A stretch of 64,000 nt of DNA, from NCBI RefSeq assembly GCF_008831075.1, contig NZ_WBJX01000006.1, forward strand, positions 237,762-301,761. Direction: 5' to 3'. The first letter of the stretch is position 1. Each line of letters starts with the position of its first letter. The position numbers and the translations under genes are program-made. Under the pieces are notes generated by a model. That model was not told the origin of the DNA. It did not search any database and saw only the letters and a program-made list of their open reading frames with translations. Shown one piece after another: positions 48,917 through 62,148 of this stretch. The stretch comes from Pseudoclavibacter terrae. Its GTDB lineage: Bacteria; Actinomycetota; Actinomycetes; Actinomycetales; Microbacteriaceae.

Positions 48917-49963
48917 GTGTCTGACGCCTCATCGAACCCCATCACGCAGGAAGCCGTCGGCTCCGCGGTCGACGCGGCGCTCGCCGCCATCGCCGCGGCG
49001 CCTGACCTGACCGCCCTCAAGCGCGTGCGCGCCGAGCACTTGGCGGAGGGATCGGCGATCGCGTCGCTGAACGCCGCCATGCGCTCCGTCCCCAAGGAGA
49101 GCAAGAAGGAGGCCGGCCAGCTCATCGGGCAGGCGCGCACCCGCGTCAACGAGTCCTTCGCCGAACGCGAAGCGGAGCTGGCTCGCGCCGAGGCCGCCGC
49201 GCGTCTCGCCGCAGAGACCGTCGATGTCACGCTCGCGCGACCCGCTCGCGGGATCGGAGCGCGGCATCCGCTGACCGTGCTGCAGGACCGGGTAAGCGAC
49301 ATCTTCGTCGGCATGGGCTGGGAGATCGCGGAAGGGCCGGAGCTCGAGAGCGAGTGGTTCAACTTCGACTCGCTCAACTTCGACGCAGACCACCCCGCGC
49401 GAGCCATGCAGGACACGTTCTTCGTCGAGCCCGCGGACCGGCACCTCGTGATGCGCACGCACACGTCACCCGTCCAGATGCGGTCGTTGATCGAGCGCGG
49501 CGTGCCGCTCTACGTCCTCGCGCCGGGCCGCACGTACCGCACCGACGAGCTCGATGCGACGCACACGCCGGTCTTCACCCAGTTCGAGGGCATCGCGATC
49601 GACAAGGGCCTCACGATGGCGCACCTCCGCGGCACGCTCGAGCACTTCGCGACGTCCATGTTCGGCGACGAGGCCCGCATCCGCCTGCGCAACAACTACT
49701 TCCCCTTCACGGAGCCCAGTGCCGAGATGGACATCTGGCACCCCGGCGCGAAGGGTGGCCCGCGCTGGATCGAGTGGGGCGGATGCGGCATGGTGCACCC
49801 CAACGTGCTGCTGGCGGCCGGCGTCGACCCCGAGGAGTACCAGGGCTTCGCGTTCGGCATGGGTGTCGAGCGCACCCTCATGTTCCGCAACGCGCTCACC
49901 GACATGCGAGACATGGTCGAGGGCGACGTTCGCTTCAGCACTCAGTTCGGAATGGTGATCTAG
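48917..49963 (+). CDS. pheS: Phenylalanyl-tRNA synthetase alpha subunit
   Basis: Catalytic subunit of the (alpha-beta)2 enzyme (348 aa). N-terminal coiled coil binds tRNA; class II motifs are visible: FNFDSLNFDADHPARAMQDT, then HTSPVQMRSL, motif 2 YRTDELDATHTPVFTQFEG and motif 3 GFAFGMGVERTLM. GTG start lies 8 nt after TAAACT (48903-48908), so probably leaderless. pheT starts 3 nt after the stop. Confidence 0.97.
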   Translation: MSDASSNPITQEAVGSAVDAALAAIAAAPDLTALKRVRAEHLAEGSAIASLNAAMRSVPKESKKEAGQLIGQARTRVNESFAEREAELARAEAAARLAAETVDVTLARPARGIGARHPLTVLQDRVSDIFVGMGWEIAEGPELESEWFNFDSLNFDADHPARAMQDTFFVEPADRHLVMRTHTSPVQMRSLIERGVPLYVLAPGRTYRTDELDATHTPVFTQFEGIAIDKGLTMAHLRGTLEHFATSMFGDEARIRLRNNYFPFTEPSAEMDIWHPGAKGGPRWIEWGGCGMVHPNVLLAAGVDPEEYQGFAFGMGVERTLMFRNALTDMRDMVEGDVRFSTQFGMVI

Positions 49964-49965
49964 TC

Positions 49966-52533
49966 ATGCGTGCCCCACTCTCCTGGCTCCGCGAGTACGC
50001 GGAGATTCCTGCCTCGGTGTCCCCGGCGTCCGTGCTCGACGCCTTCGTCCGCGTCGGCCTCGAAGACGAAGCCGTGCACGGCACGCAGCTGCAGGGACCG
50101 ATCGTCGTGGGCGAGGTCCTCTCTGCTGAGCCCGAGCCGCAGTCGAACGGGAAGACCATCAACTGGTGCCAGGTGCGTGTTGCGCCTGAGGGCCAGCTGG
50201 CCGCCGACGGCGGCGCGGATGTGCGCGGCATCGTCTGCGGCGCGCACAACTTCGGCGTCGGCGACTCAGTGGTCGTGACGCTTCCCGGCGCGGTCCTTCC
50301 CGGCGATTTCGCCATCGCGGCCCGGAAGACGTATGGGCACGTGTCCGACGGCATGATCGCGTCCCAGCGTGAGCTCGGCATGGGCGACGACCACGAGGGC
50401 ATCATCGTGCTGTCGCGGCTCGGCGTCAGCGCGACCCCTGGCACCGATGCCATCGAGCTGCTCGGCCTCACCGAGCAGGCCGTCGAGGTCAACGTCACCC
50501 CCGATCGCGGCTACGCGATGTCGATCCGCGGTCTCGTGCGGGAGTACTCGAATGCGACCGGCGCCGCCTTCAGTGATCCGGCGCTGCGGCCGCAGCTCGA
50601 GGCGATCCTGGCCGAAGCCATCGCCTCGGATGCTCAGGATGTGCGCGTGCCGGTCACCGTCGACGACGACGCCTCAGTGCGGGACCAGCCGATGGCCCCC
50701 GTGTTCGTCGGTGTCATCGTCGAGGGCATCGATGCGACGAGGCCGACGCCGACCTGGATGGCCCAGCGACTCCGCCTCGCGGGCATCCGTCCGCTCGGCA
50801 TCGCCATCGACATCACCAACTACGTCATGCTCGAACTGGGGCAGCCCATCCACGGCTACGACCTGGACAAGCTGCGCGGCGGCATCCGGGTGCGGCGTGC
50901 CGCTGAGGGGGAGCAGCTCACGACCCTCGACGGCAAGGAGCGCACGCTCAGCGCCGAGGACATCCTCATCACCGACGACCGGGGACCCATCGGCCTCGCC
51001 GGGGTCATGGGTGGCGAGGAGACCGAGCTCAGCACCGAGACTCGCAATGTCTTCATCGAGGCCGCATCGTTCTCACCGATCTCCATCGCGCGCACGGCGC
51101 GCAGGCACAAGCTGCCGAGCGAGGCCTCGCGCCGCTTCGAGCGCCGCGTCGATCCCCGGGTCGCGCAGCCGGCCGCGGCACGCGTCGCAGAGCTGCTGGT
51201 CGAGCACGCTGGCGGACACGTGGTGCGTGCGGGAAGCGTCCACGAGCAGATCCCCACCCCGGAGTCGCTGATCCTCCCGGTTGATGCCGCCGCTCGCATC
51301 ATGGGCGTCGACTACTCGCTCGACGAGACGATCGGTGCGCTGCGTGCCGTGGGCTGCGAGGTCTGGGAGGAAGCGGAGGGGCTCCTCGGGGTCACCGTTC
51401 CAAGCTGGCGCGGCGACCTCACCGAGCCGGTCACGCTTGTGGAGGAGATCGGGCGCCTGTGCGACTTCGAGCGCATCCCGTCTCGCCTCCCCGTCGCCCC
51501 TCCCGGGCGTGGGCTGACCCGCGAGCAGCGCCTGCGTCGCGCCGCGGCGGATGTGCTGGCGGCGTCCGGCGCCGTCGAGGTGCAGAGCTACCCGTTCGTC
51601 GCCGAGGCGGACACGGTCACGTTCGGCCGACCGGATGCCGGCGACGTGGCGGCGGTCAAGCTCGCCAACCCGCTCGACCCGCGCGCGGCGTGGCTCCGGA
51701 CGAGCCTCCTGCCCGGACTTCTCACCATCGCGCACCGAAACGTGTCCCGTGGCCTCACGGACCTGACCATCTTCGAGACGGGTACCGTCTTCAAGCCGGA
51801 GTCCGGCGTCGTGTACGGCGTCGACGAGGTGCCATCGGTCGCCGTGCGACCGACACCCGAGCGCATCGCGGAGCTCGAGGCCGGTCTGCCGCCGCAGCCG
51901 CGGCATGCCGCGGGCATCGTGCTCGGACAGCGCGAGCCCAAGCGCCCTGGCCACGCACCGACCGCCGCGTCCTGGGAAGACGCACTCGAGCTGGTCGCGC
52001 AGCTCGGCCTCGCGACCGGCGCCGACATCCAGGTGAGGCAGGGGACACACCGCGCCTTCCACCCGGGCCGCTGCGCGGAGCTGTTCATGAGCTTCGGCAG
52101 CGACGAGATCGTCGTCGGCTTCGCGGGCGAGGTGCACCCAGACATCGCTGAGGGGGCCGACCTGCCCCGCGTCGTCGCCGCGTTCGAGGTCGACCTCGAC
52201 GCGGTCATCGACCTGGCGCGGCGCGAGGTGCTGCCGGAGCCCATCTCCACCTTCCCGGCAGCCACTCAGGACCTGAGCCTCGTCGTGGACGCGACCGTTC
52301 CCGCCGCCGACGTGTCGGCGGCTGTGACCGAAGGTGCCGGTGCGCTGCTCGAACAGCTCACCATCGTCGACGATTACCGCGGCGCGGGACTCGAGGACGG
52401 TCAGAAGAGCCTGACGTTCGCGCTTCGCTTCCGTGCGACCGACCGGACGCTGACGGCCGCCGAGGCGAGCGAAGCCAAGGAGTCGGGCGCGACGCTGGCG
52501 GCGGAGCGCTTCGGCGCGACCATGCGCGCCTGA
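49966..52533 (+). CDS. pheT: Phenylalanyl-tRNA synthetase beta subunit
   Basis: Editing and tRNA-binding subunit (855 aa). It begins MRAPLSWLREYAEIP, with the EMAP/tRNA-bind domain (GIVCGAHNFGVGDSVVVTLP), B3/4 editing domain (LGIAIDITNYVMLELGQPIHGYD), B5 domain, core domain and a C-terminal FDX-ACB domain (STFPAATQDLSLVVDATVP). ATG 49966 is 3 nt after pheS, so coexpressed. A 12-bp GC hairpin follows. Confidence 0.97.
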   Translation: MRAPLSWLREYAEIPASVSPASVLDAFVRVGLEDEAVHGTQLQGPIVVGEVLSAEPEPQSNGKTINWCQVRVAPEGQLAADGGADVRGIVCGAHNFGVGDSVVVTLPGAVLPGDFAIAARKTYGHVSDGMIASQRELGMGDDHEGIIVLSRLGVSATPGTDAIELLGLTEQAVEVNVTPDRGYAMSIRGLVREYSNATGAAFSDPALRPQLEAILAEAIASDAQDVRVPVTVDDDASVRDQPMAPVFVGVIVEGIDATRPTPTWMAQRLRLAGIRPLGIAIDITNYVMLELGQPIHGYDLDKLRGGIRVRRAAEGEQLTTLDGKERTLSAEDILITDDRGPIGLAGVMGGEETELSTETRNVFIEAASFSPISIARTARRHKLPSEASRRFERRVDPRVAQPAAARVAELLVEHAGGHVVRAGSVHEQIPTPESLILPVDAAARIMGVDYSLDETIGALRAVGCEVWEEAEGLLGVTVPSWRGDLTEPVTLVEEIGRLCDFERIPSRLPVAPPGRGLTREQRLRRAAADVLAASGAVEVQSYPFVAEADTVTFGRPDAGDVAAVKLANPLDPRAAWLRTSLLPGLLTIAHRNVSRGLTDLTIFETGTVFKPESGVVYGVDEVPSVAVRPTPERIAELEAGLPPQPRHAAGIVLGQREPKRPGHAPTAASWEDALELVAQLGLATGADIQVRQGTHRAFHPGRCAELFMSFGSDEIVVGFAGEVHPDIAEGADLPRVVAAFEVDLDAVIDLARREVLPEPISTFPAATQDLSLVVDATVPAADVSAAVTEGAGALLEQLTIVDDYRGAGLEDGQKSLTFALRFRATDRTLTAAEASEAKESGATLAAERFGATMRA

Positions 52534-52572
52534 CGGTCGCACGAACTCCGAAGCACGGACTCGAAACAGAAG

Positions 52573-52599
52573 TCGCCCGGCCCCATCGGGGCCGGGCGA
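52573..52599. terminator. Terminator between pheT and sufU
   Basis: Perfect 12-bp stem TCGCCCGGCCCC/GGGGCCGGGCGA (52573-52584, 52588-52599), loop ATC, between convergent pheT and sufU. Confidence 0.8.
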
Positions 52600-52637
52600 T
52601 GCTGTTCCACCGGCAGCAGCGCTGCCTGCGGAGGGAA

Positions 52638-53093
52638 TCAGTGCTCGCGGGCGACCGAAGCCTCTTTCAGACTCGCCTCGAGGGCGACCCAGGAGAGCAT
52701 GGCGCACTTGACGCGCATGACGAACTTCGAGACACCCTGGAACGCCACCGCGTCCTCGAGGAGATCCTCGTCCGGCTCCGAGCCGTCTCGGGTCCGGAGC
52801 ATGAGTCGGAACGCGGCGACGAGCTCCTCGATCTCGGCGGTGGTCTTGCCGACGGCGAGCTCGCTCAGCACAGACGCGGAAGCCATCGAGATGCTGCATC
52901 CGTCGCCCTGCCAAGCGAGCTCCGAGAGACCGGTCCCCGCCTCATCGAGCTTGACGCGCACGGTGATCTCGTCACCGCAGCTGGGGTTGCGTTCGAAGTG
53001 CTCAGCCTCGGCGTCCGGCAGGGGCCCATCGCCTGACCGCTTCTTCGAGTGCTCGAGGATGAGCTGCTGATAGAGGCCGTCGAGCGCGCTCAC
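52638..53093 (-). CDS. sufU: SufU family Fe-S assembly protein
   Basis: Zinc-dependent sulfurtransferase (151 aa) that receives sulfur from SufS for iron-sulfur cluster assembly. The three conserved cysteines are Cys39 (NPSCGD), Cys66 (GDGCSIS) and Cys129 (VKCAMLSW); Asp41 completes the usual zinc site. SufU-type insertion relative to IscU is present. GTG start overlaps the sufS stop (GTGA). Confidence 0.94.
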   Translation of the reverse strand: MSALDGLYQQLILEHSKKRSGDGPLPDAEAEHFERNPSCGDEITVRVKLDEAGTGLSELAWQGDGCSISMASASVLSELAVGKTTAEIEELVAAFRLMLRTRDGSEPDEDLLEDAVAFQGVSKFVMRVKCAMLSWVALEASLKEASVAREH

Positions 53094-54430
53094 GCGTCGA
53101 CTCCGAACCAGCCGCGGATCTGCCCGACCGCGAAGACGAACCGGTCGATCTCCTCCCGGGTCGTGTAGAGGTAGCTGCTCGCGCGTGTGGACGCCGTGAG
53201 CCCGAGCCTTCGGTGCAGGGGCTGCGCGCAGTGGTGGCCACCACGAACCGCGACGCCCTTCGAGTCGAGGAACTGGGTCACGTCATGTGAATGGACGCCC
53301 TCGACCGCGAAGCTGACGAGGCCGGCACGTGGCACGCCGGCTGGTTCGCCGATGATGCGCACGCCCGGGATGCCGGAGAGGCCCGCGAGGAGGAGCTGGC
53401 CCATCTCGGCCTCGTGAGCCGCGACCGCATCCATGCCGACCGACTCGAGGTAGCGCACGGCCTCGGCGAGCGCGACGACCTGGGAGACCGGCTGCGTGCC
53501 GGCCTCGAAGCGGGTGGGGGGAGCCATGAAGTCGCTGGCCTCCATGGTGACGGTCGAGATCATCGACCCGCCCGTGCGGGCGGGAGGCAGCGCGTCGAGC
53601 ATCTCGGCGCGCCCGTACAGCACACCGACGCCGTTGGGTCCGAGCATCTTGTGCCCGGAGAACGCGGCGAAGTCGACGCCGATCGCGGGGAAGTTCACCG
53701 GCAGGTGCGGTACCGACTGGCAGGCGTCGAGGACGACGACTGCACCCGCATCGTGCGCGAGCTCGGTCAGGCGCTTCGCATCCGCGACCAGCCCGGTCAC
53801 ATTGGAGACGTGCGCGAATGCGAAGACCTTGGTCCGCGAGGAGATGAGGGCGGCCGCATCCTCGACGCTCCAGGTCCCGCGATCGTTGACCGGCACGTAG
53901 ACGAGTGTCGCGCCGGTGTCCAGCGCCAGCTCCTGCCACGGCACGAGGTTGGCGTGGTGCTCGGCCTCGGTGATGAGGATCTCGTCGCCCTCGCCGATCG
54001 CGAGACGTGCTGCCCGTGGTCCGCCGCGGCCCGCGCTCGCGATGCGGATCCCGCCGGTCACGAGGTTGATGGCGTCGGTCGCGTTCAGTGTCCAGGAGAT
54101 CTGCTCCGGGGCGGCACCGACGAAGGCGGCGACCGTCTCGCGGGCATCTTCGAAGGCGACCGTCGAGAGGGCCGCCAGCGTGTGAGCCCCGCGATGGACG
54201 GCCGCGTTCTCGTTCTCGAGGAAGCGGCGCTCGACCTCGAGGACCTGGGTCGGCCGCTGTGCGGTGGCGCCGGAGTCGAGGTACACGAGCGGCTCGCCGT
54301 TCACCTCCTGGTCGAGGATCGGGAAGTCTCGTCGCAGCTGGTTCACCCGTGTGTCGCTCAGCGCCTGGACCGCGCTCGGTGTCCCGTCAGCGCTCCCGGT
54401 CGGAGTTGCGTCTTCGGTGTTCAGTGTCAC
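53090..54430 (-). CDS. sufS: Cysteine desulfurase SufS
   Basis: PLP enzyme (446 aa) releasing sulfur from cysteine onto an active-site Cys. The PLP Lys is in [13 protein letters not shown], the catalytic Cys in [21 protein letters not shown] and [10 protein letters not shown] are typical of the SufS (group II) type. The first ~30 residues are a non-conserved extension. GTG start with GAGAGGACGAC upstream. Only sufS-sufU are here; sufBCD must be elsewhere. Confidence 0.95.
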   Translation of the reverse strand: MTLNTEDATPTGSADGTPSAVQALSDTRVNQLRRDFPILDQEVNGEPLVYLDSGATAQRPTQVLEVERRFLENENAAVHRGAHTLAALSTVAFEDARETVAAFVGAAPEQISWTLNATDAINLVTGGIRIASAGRGGPRAARLAIGEGDEILITEAEHHANLVPWQELALDTGATLVYVPVNDRGTWSVEDAAALISSRTKVFAFAHVSNVTGLVADAKRLTELAHDAGAVVVLDACQSVPHLPVNFPAIGVDFAAFSGHKMLGPNGVGVLYGRAEMLDALPPARTGGSMISTVTMEASDFMAPPTRFEAGTQPVSQVVALAEAVRYLESVGMDAVAAHEAEMGQLLLAGLSGIPGVRIIGEPAGVPRAGLVSFAVEGVHSHDVTQFLDSKGVAVRGGHHCAQPLHRRLGLTASTRASSYLYTTREEIDRFVFAVGQIRGWFGVDA

Positions 54431-54604
54431 GTCGTCCTCTCATCGGCATCGCGCCGCCGACGCGTGAACGTCGACGCCTCAGCCTGTCAAGCCTACGAGT
54501 GCAACGTGCGCGGCGCTGTCGACATTCCCGCAGGAGACGCCCCAGGAGGGGCCCGTGGCCCCGCCCGACCGTGGGTGGGGGTCGCACGGCCTAGGATGAA
54601 CGGC

Positions 54605-55654
54605 ATGGCTTTCTCCGTTGCAGTAGCTGGGGCGAGCGGGTACGCAGGTGGCGAACTCCTGCGCATTCTCGCCTCGCACCCCGAACTCGAGGTCCGCACC
54701 GTCACCGCGCACGCGAACGCGGGTGAGCGGCTGCTGCGCGTGCATCCGCACCTCGCGAGCTACGCCGATCTGGTGCTCGAGCCGACGACGGCTGACGTGC
54801 TCCGAGGGCACGACGTCGTGTTCCTGGCGCTGCCGCACGGGGCATCCGGGGCGATCTCCGCGGAGCTGGGGGAGGAGACGCTGGTCATCGACTGCGGAGC
54901 CGACCACCGTCTGGAGCGCGAGGAAGACTGGGCCGAGTACTACGGCGGAGACTTCTTCGGCACGTGGGCCTACGGCCTGCCCGAGCTGGAGCTCTCCGGG
55001 GCCGAGACCAAGCAGCGGACGAACCTCGAGCGCATCTCTCGAATCGCGGTCCCGGGCTGCAACGTCACGGCGATCACGCTCGCGCTCGCACCTGCGCTCC
55101 ACCGCGGCCTCGTGCAGCCGGCCGACCTCACCGCCGTCCTCGCCGTCGGTCCCTCCGGGGCCGGCAAGAAAGCGGCCGTCTCGCTCCTCGGTTCCGAGCT
55201 CATGGGCTCGGCAAACCCGTACGCCGTGACGGGCGGGCACAGGCACAACCCCGAGGTCAGGCAGAACCTCCGCCGCGCAGGCGGGGCCGACGTCACGCTC
55301 GCGTTCACTCCGGTCCTGGTGCCCATGGCCCGCGGCATCCTCGCCACGACGACGGCGCGCCTCTCCGATGGCGTGGATGCGGCCCAGTTGCGCGCAGCGT
55401 ATGAGGAGTCGTATGGAGCCGAGCGCTTCGTGCAGCTCCTCCCCGACGGGGAATGGCCGCGGACCGGTGACGTGACCGGCTCGAACCGCGCATCCATCGG
55501 CATCGGCGTCGACGAGCGAGCGGGCAGGCTTGTCGCGGTCGCCGCGATCGACAACCTCGGCAAGGGCACCGCGGGCGCCGCGGTGCAGTCAGCGAACATC
55601 GCCCTGGGACTCGAGGAGTCGCTGGGCCTTCCCCTGGACGGAGTGGCACCGTGA
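54605..55654 (+). CDS. argC: N-acetyl-gamma-glutamyl-phosphate reductase
   Basis: NADPH-dependent reductase (349 aa), third step of arginine synthesis. Nucleotide motif [13 protein letters not shown] at the N-terminus, catalytic Cys152 in AVPGCNVTA, and [16 protein letters not shown] lies 7 nt after TAGGAT (54592-54597); no ribosome site is visible, so it may be leaderless. No clear ArgR box seen. Overlaps argJ by 4 nt (GTGA). Confidence 0.96.
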   Translation: MAFSVAVAGASGYAGGELLRILASHPELEVRTVTAHANAGERLLRVHPHLASYADLVLEPTTADVLRGHDVVFLALPHGASGAISAELGEETLVIDCGADHRLEREEDWAEYYGGDFFGTWAYGLPELELSGAETKQRTNLERISRIAVPGCNVTAITLALAPALHRGLVQPADLTAVLAVGPSGAGKKAAVSLLGSELMGSANPYAVTGGHRHNPEVRQNLRRAGGADVTLAFTPVLVPMARGILATTTARLSDGVDAAQLRAAYEESYGAERFVQLLPDGEWPRTGDVTGSNRASIGIGVDERAGRLVAVAAIDNLGKGTAGAAVQSANIALGLEESLGLPLDGVAP

Positions 55655-56814
55655 GCGTGACCGCAGCAGCAGGCTTCCGCGCGGCAGGTGTCGCCGCTGG
55701 CATCAAGTCAGAGGGGCGACGCGACGTCGCCCTCGTCGTCAACGACGGCCCGAGCGCGGCCTGCGCGGCGGTCTTCACGAGCAACCGCTGCAAGGCCAAC
55801 CCCATCCTGTGGTCGCAGGAGGCCATCAGGGGCGGTTCCATCTCCGCCATCGTCCTGAACTCCGGCGGCGCGAACTGCTACACCGGCTCCTTCGGATTCC
55901 AGACCACGCACCAGACCGCCGAGGCCGTGGCCGCGAAGCTCGGAATCGGCGCAGGCGACGTGCTGGTGTGCTCGACCGGGCTCATCGGCGTCGGCGACCA
56001 GAGCTTCCGCGACGGCGTCCTGCGCGGCGTCGAGCTCACGGCAGAGTCGCTCTCCGACACGGCAGAAGCGGGCGATGAGGCGTCGCTCGCCATCATGACC
56101 ACCGACTCGAAGCCTAAGCGCTCTGTGCGCGAGGGCGAGGGGTACGTCGTCGGAGCCATGGCGAAGGGCGCCGGCATGCTCGCGCCCGGGCTCGCGACCA
56201 TGCTCGTCGTCATCACGACCGACGCCGACCTCGAGTCCGCGGCACTCGACCGAGCGTTGCGGGCGGCGACGCGGGTGACCTTCGACCGTGTCGACTCGGA
56301 CGGCTGCATGTCGACCAACGACCAGGTCACGCTCATGGCTTCCGGCGCGAGCGGGGTGACGCCAGATGAGGCCGCCTTCACGACGGTGCTCACCGACGTG
56401 TGCGCCGACCTCGCACGTCAGCTGCAGCAGGATGCCGAGGGCGCGAGCCACGACGTGACCATCACGACGATCGGCGCTGCGACCGAGGAGGACGCGCTCG
56501 ACGCGTCACGGGCCGTCGCTCGCTCGAACCTTTTCAAGGCGGCCATCTTCGGCAACGACCCGAACTGGGGTCGTGTGCTCGCGGCGGTCGGCACGACGGA
56601 CGCGGAGTTCGACCCGCAGGCGCTGGACGTCACGATCAACGGCGTCATGGTCTGCCGCGCTGGCACACCCCACGAGTCTGCAGAGCTCGTCGACCTCACC
56701 CCGCGCGATACGAGCGTCCTCATCGACCTGCATGCGGGCGTCAGCGAGGCGACGATCCTCACCAACGACCTGACGCACGACTACGTGCACGAGAACAGCG
56801 CGTACTCGTCCTGA
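55651..56814 (+). CDS. argJ: Glutamate N-acetyltransferase ArgJ
   Basis: Transfers acetyl from N-acetylornithine to glutamate, recycling the acetyl group (387 aa). It is autocleaved before Thr183 in [12 protein letters not shown], preceded by [18 protein letters not shown] and the C-terminal [11 protein letters not shown] and NSAYSS ending are family features. Whether it also uses acetyl-CoA (bifunctional) cannot be told. GTG overlaps argC. argB follows after 89 nt. Confidence 0.95.
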   Translation: MSVTAAAGFRAAGVAAGIKSEGRRDVALVVNDGPSAACAAVFTSNRCKANPILWSQEAIRGGSISAIVLNSGGANCYTGSFGFQTTHQTAEAVAAKLGIGAGDVLVCSTGLIGVGDQSFRDGVLRGVELTAESLSDTAEAGDEASLAIMTTDSKPKRSVREGEGYVVGAMAKGAGMLAPGLATMLVVITTDADLESAALDRALRAATRVTFDRVDSDGCMSTNDQVTLMASGASGVTPDEAAFTTVLTDVCADLARQLQQDAEGASHDVTITTIGAATEEDALDASRAVARSNLFKAAIFGNDPNWGRVLAAVGTTDAEFDPQALDVTINGVMVCRAGTPHESAELVDLTPRDTSVLIDLHAGVSEATILTNDLTHDYVHENSAYSS

Positions 56815-56903
56815 CTGCCGACGCGAGTCGCTGTGAGGAGCCGCAGCCGCCGAGCGGATGCCCGACCAGCCCGACGGTTTCTGACCGGCCCGAAAGGGGC
56901 AAC

Positions 56904-57794
56904 ATGACCACTCCTGACCTGTACGAGAAGGCGACCTCCAAGGTCGAGACGCTCATCGAGGCGCTGCCCTGGATGCAGGAGTTCTCGGGTCGTGTCCTCG
57001 TGATCAAGTTCGGTGGAAACGCCATGGTCGACACCGAGCTGTTCGAGGCGTTCGCGTCTGACATCGCCTTCCTGCGCTACGCCGGCATCAAGCCCGTGAT
57101 CGTGCATGGCGGCGGCCCGCATATCTCTCGCATGCTTGGCAAGCTTCGCATCGAGAGTGAGTTCAAGGACGGCTACCGCGTCACCAGTGAGGAGGCCATG
57201 GAGGTCGTTCGCATGGTGCTCGGGGGCCAGGTGGCGCGTGAGCTCGTGGCGGCGATCAACGAGCGCGCGCCGATCGCGGTGGCGACGAGCGGAGAAGATG
57301 CCGGCCTGTTCCAGGCGAGGCGGAAGAAGCTCCTCATCGATGGCGAGACCGTCGACCTCGGCCTCGTCGGTGAGATCGAGAGCGTCGACCCCACGGTGGT
57401 CAAGGCTGATATCGCGGCTGGCCGCATCCCTGTCGTCTCGTCGATCGCGAGCGACATCGATACGCCCAGAAAGGCGCTCAACATCAACGCGGACCGAGCT
57501 GCGTCGGCGCTCGCGCAGGCGTTGGGAGCGGCCAAGCTCATCATGCTCACCGATGTCGCGGGCCTGTACCGGGATTGGCCGGACGTCGACTCGCTCATCT
57601 CCGAGATCAAGCTCGAAGAGCTGCGCGCCGTGCTTCCGACGCTCTCGGCCGGCATGATCCCGAAGGTGCAGGCGTGCATCGAGGCCGTCGAGGGCGGCGT
57701 CGACCAGGCGGCGATCATCGATGGCCGGGTGCCGCATTCGATGCTGCTCGAGATCTTCACCACTGAGGGCTTCGGCACCAAGGTCTCCGCCTGA
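56904..57794 (+). CDS. argB: Acetylglutamate kinase
   Basis: Phosphorylates N-acetylglutamate, usually the arginine-sensitive step (296 aa). [37 protein letters not shown] and [11 protein letters not shown] are intact. The N-terminal helix preceding the kinase fold (about residues 1-25) is of the kind seen in arginine-inhibited hexameric enzymes. GAAAGGGG precedes the ATG. argD, normally next, is missing; argF follows after 55 nt. Confidence 0.96.
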   Translation: MTTPDLYEKATSKVETLIEALPWMQEFSGRVLVIKFGGNAMVDTELFEAFASDIAFLRYAGIKPVIVHGGGPHISRMLGKLRIESEFKDGYRVTSEEAMEVVRMVLGGQVARELVAAINERAPIAVATSGEDAGLFQARRKKLLIDGETVDLGLVGEIESVDPTVVKADIAAGRIPVVSSIASDIDTPRKALNINADRAASALAQALGAAKLIMLTDVAGLYRDWPDVDSLISEIKLEELRAVLPTLSAGMIPKVQACIEAVEGGVDQAAIIDGRVPHSMLLEIFTTEGFGTKVSA

Positions 57795-57849
57795 TGCGCG
57801 CGCGCCCGTCGTTCTGACACCTCTCCGTCACTCACTGAAAGGCAACACT

Positions 57850-58779
57850 GTGATTCGCCACTTCCTCCGCGACGACGACCTGACACCCGCCGAGCAGCGC
57901 GAGGTGCTCGAGCTCGCCGCGGTGCTCAAGCGCGATCGTTTCTCCGCGCGTCCGCTCGAGGGCCCTCGCAGCGTGGCCGTGATCTTCGACAAGACCTCGA
58001 CGCGCACGCGAGTCTCGTTCCACGTCGGGATCTCGGAGCTCGGCGGCTCGCCCCTCATCATCTCGACGGCGTCCAGCCAGCTCGGTGGCAAGGAGACGGC
58101 ATCGGACACGGCTCGCGTCCTCGAGCGCCAGGTCGCCGCCATCGTCTGGCGCACCTACGCGCAGAGCGGCCTGGAGGAGATGGCGCACGGGGCGCTCGTT
58201 CCGGTCGTGAACGCCCTCAGCGACGACTTCCACCCGTGCCAGCTGCTCGCCGATCTGCTCACGGTTAACGAGCACCTCGGTGACCCTGCGGGGCGCACGC
58301 TCGTCTTCCTCGGCGACGGTGAGAGCAACATGGGCCACTCCTACCTCCTCGCCTGCGCGACGGCGGGGATGCACGTCCGCATCGCGGCACCGGTCGGCTA
58401 CCAGCCGCGCGCCGATGTCGTCGCGGACGCCGAGCGCATCGCCGCTGAAACCGGCGGCTCCGTCGTCGTCGGCGACGACATCGACGCCCTCGTGGCAGGC
58501 GCGGACGTCGTCGTCACCGATACCTGGGTGTCGATGGGTCGCGAGGACGAGAAGCAGCGTCGCATCGATGCGCTGAGTGCCTACCGGGTCACCGAGGAGA
58601 CCATGGCGGAGGCGGCTGAAGGCGCGATCTTCCTGCACTGCCTGCCAGCCGATCGTGGGTACGAGGTCGACGCGGCTGTCATCGACGGTCCGCAGTCGGT
58701 CATCTGGGACGAGGCGGAGAACCGCCTCCATGCCCAGAAGGCACTGCTCGTCTGGCTGCTCGCCAAGGCCGCGGCCTGA
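57850..58779 (+). CDS. argF: Ornithine carbamoyltransferase
   Basis: Makes citrulline from ornithine and carbamoyl phosphate (309 aa). Carbamoyl-phosphate motif is STRTR (50-54) in [20 protein letters not shown] and [11 protein letters not shown] complete the active site. GTG start with GAAAGG upstream; [14 protein letters not shown] follows directly, as expected for actinobacterial ArgF. Confidence 0.96.
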   Translation: MIRHFLRDDDLTPAEQREVLELAAVLKRDRFSARPLEGPRSVAVIFDKTSTRTRVSFHVGISELGGSPLIISTASSQLGGKETASDTARVLERQVAAIVWRTYAQSGLEEMAHGALVPVVNALSDDFHPCQLLADLLTVNEHLGDPAGRTLVFLGDGESNMGHSYLLACATAGMHVRIAAPVGYQPRADVVADAERIAAETGGSVVVGDDIDALVAGADVVVTDTWVSMGREDEKQRRIDALSAYRVTEETMAEAAEGAIFLHCLPADRGYEVDAAVIDGPQSVIWDEAENRLHAQKALLVWLLAKAAA

Positions 58780-58834
58780 CCCGCGCATCCACCGCACATA
58801 GACTGAACACAAGACTCAAACGCTAGGAGCATTG

Positions 58835-61470
<2,636 letters not shown>

Positions 61471-61478
61471 GCTCCCGA

Positions 61479-62120
61479 GTGCACCCGGACCTCCACGGGG
61501 CCCTTCTCGAGGGACCGCTCTCCGCAGCAGACGCACTGCTGGGGGCGGTCCTTTCGCGTACGTCTCCCGAGGGCACCGTCTCGGTCCGCCTCACCGAGGT
61601 GGAGGCATACGCGGGGTCGGATGATCCGGGGTCGCACGGCTTCCGGGGTCGAACGGCGAGGAACGCGACGATGTTCGGTCCCGCCGGGCGCCTGTACGCG
61701 TATCGCATCTACGGCATCCACACCTGCCTCAACGTCGTGGCGGGGGAGGCCGGGATCTCCTCCGCAGTCCTCCTGCGGGCCGGGGAGGTCGTCGAGGGGG
61801 TCGAGTTGGCGACGGCGCGGCGCACCGAGGGCCGCCGTTCGGCTGCTCCGCTGCGCGACCATGAGCTGGCCCGTGGGCCGGGCAACCTCGTGACGGCGCT
61901 GGGCGCGACCATCGCCGATGACGGCGCGCGGGTCGATGTCGACCCCTTCGCGCTCGAGCCGCCTGCACCGGGCGCCCGGCGTGCTGTCGTGCGCGGGCTT
62001 CGCGTCGGGGTTGGAATCCCAGGTGGCGCGCTTCCGTTCAACTGGCGCTTCTGGCTCGACGGCGAGGCGTCCGTCTCCCGCTACATCGCGCACAGGTCGC
62101 TCCGCGCGGGACGGCGCTGA
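61479..62120 (+). CDS. 3-methyladenine DNA glycosylase (AAG/MPG family)
   Basis: Base-excision glycosylase for alkylated purines (213 aa). Family landmarks are LTEVEAYAG (catalytic Glu), DPGSHGFRGRTARNATMFGP, YGIHTCLNVV, LLRAGEVVEG and ARGPGNLVTALG. The GTG start is 5 nt after TAGGCT (61468-61473), which contains the argH stop; the gene may have its own leaderless transcript or be read through from argH. Confidence 0.92.
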   Translation: MHPDLHGALLEGPLSAADALLGAVLSRTSPEGTVSVRLTEVEAYAGSDDPGSHGFRGRTARNATMFGPAGRLYAYRIYGIHTCLNVVAGEAGISSAVLLRAGEVVEGVELATARRTEGRRSAAPLRDHELARGPGNLVTALGATIADDGARVDVDPFALEPPAPGARRAVVRGLRVGVGIPGGALPFNWRFWLDGEASVSRYIAHRSLRAGRR

Positions 62121-62148
62121 GCGGGCAACTGCTTGATACGGTTGCGCG

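Noticed and set aside
54431..54604. ArgR operator before argC
   Set aside because: No AT-rich 18-bp ARG box palindrome was found in this very GC-rich gap.
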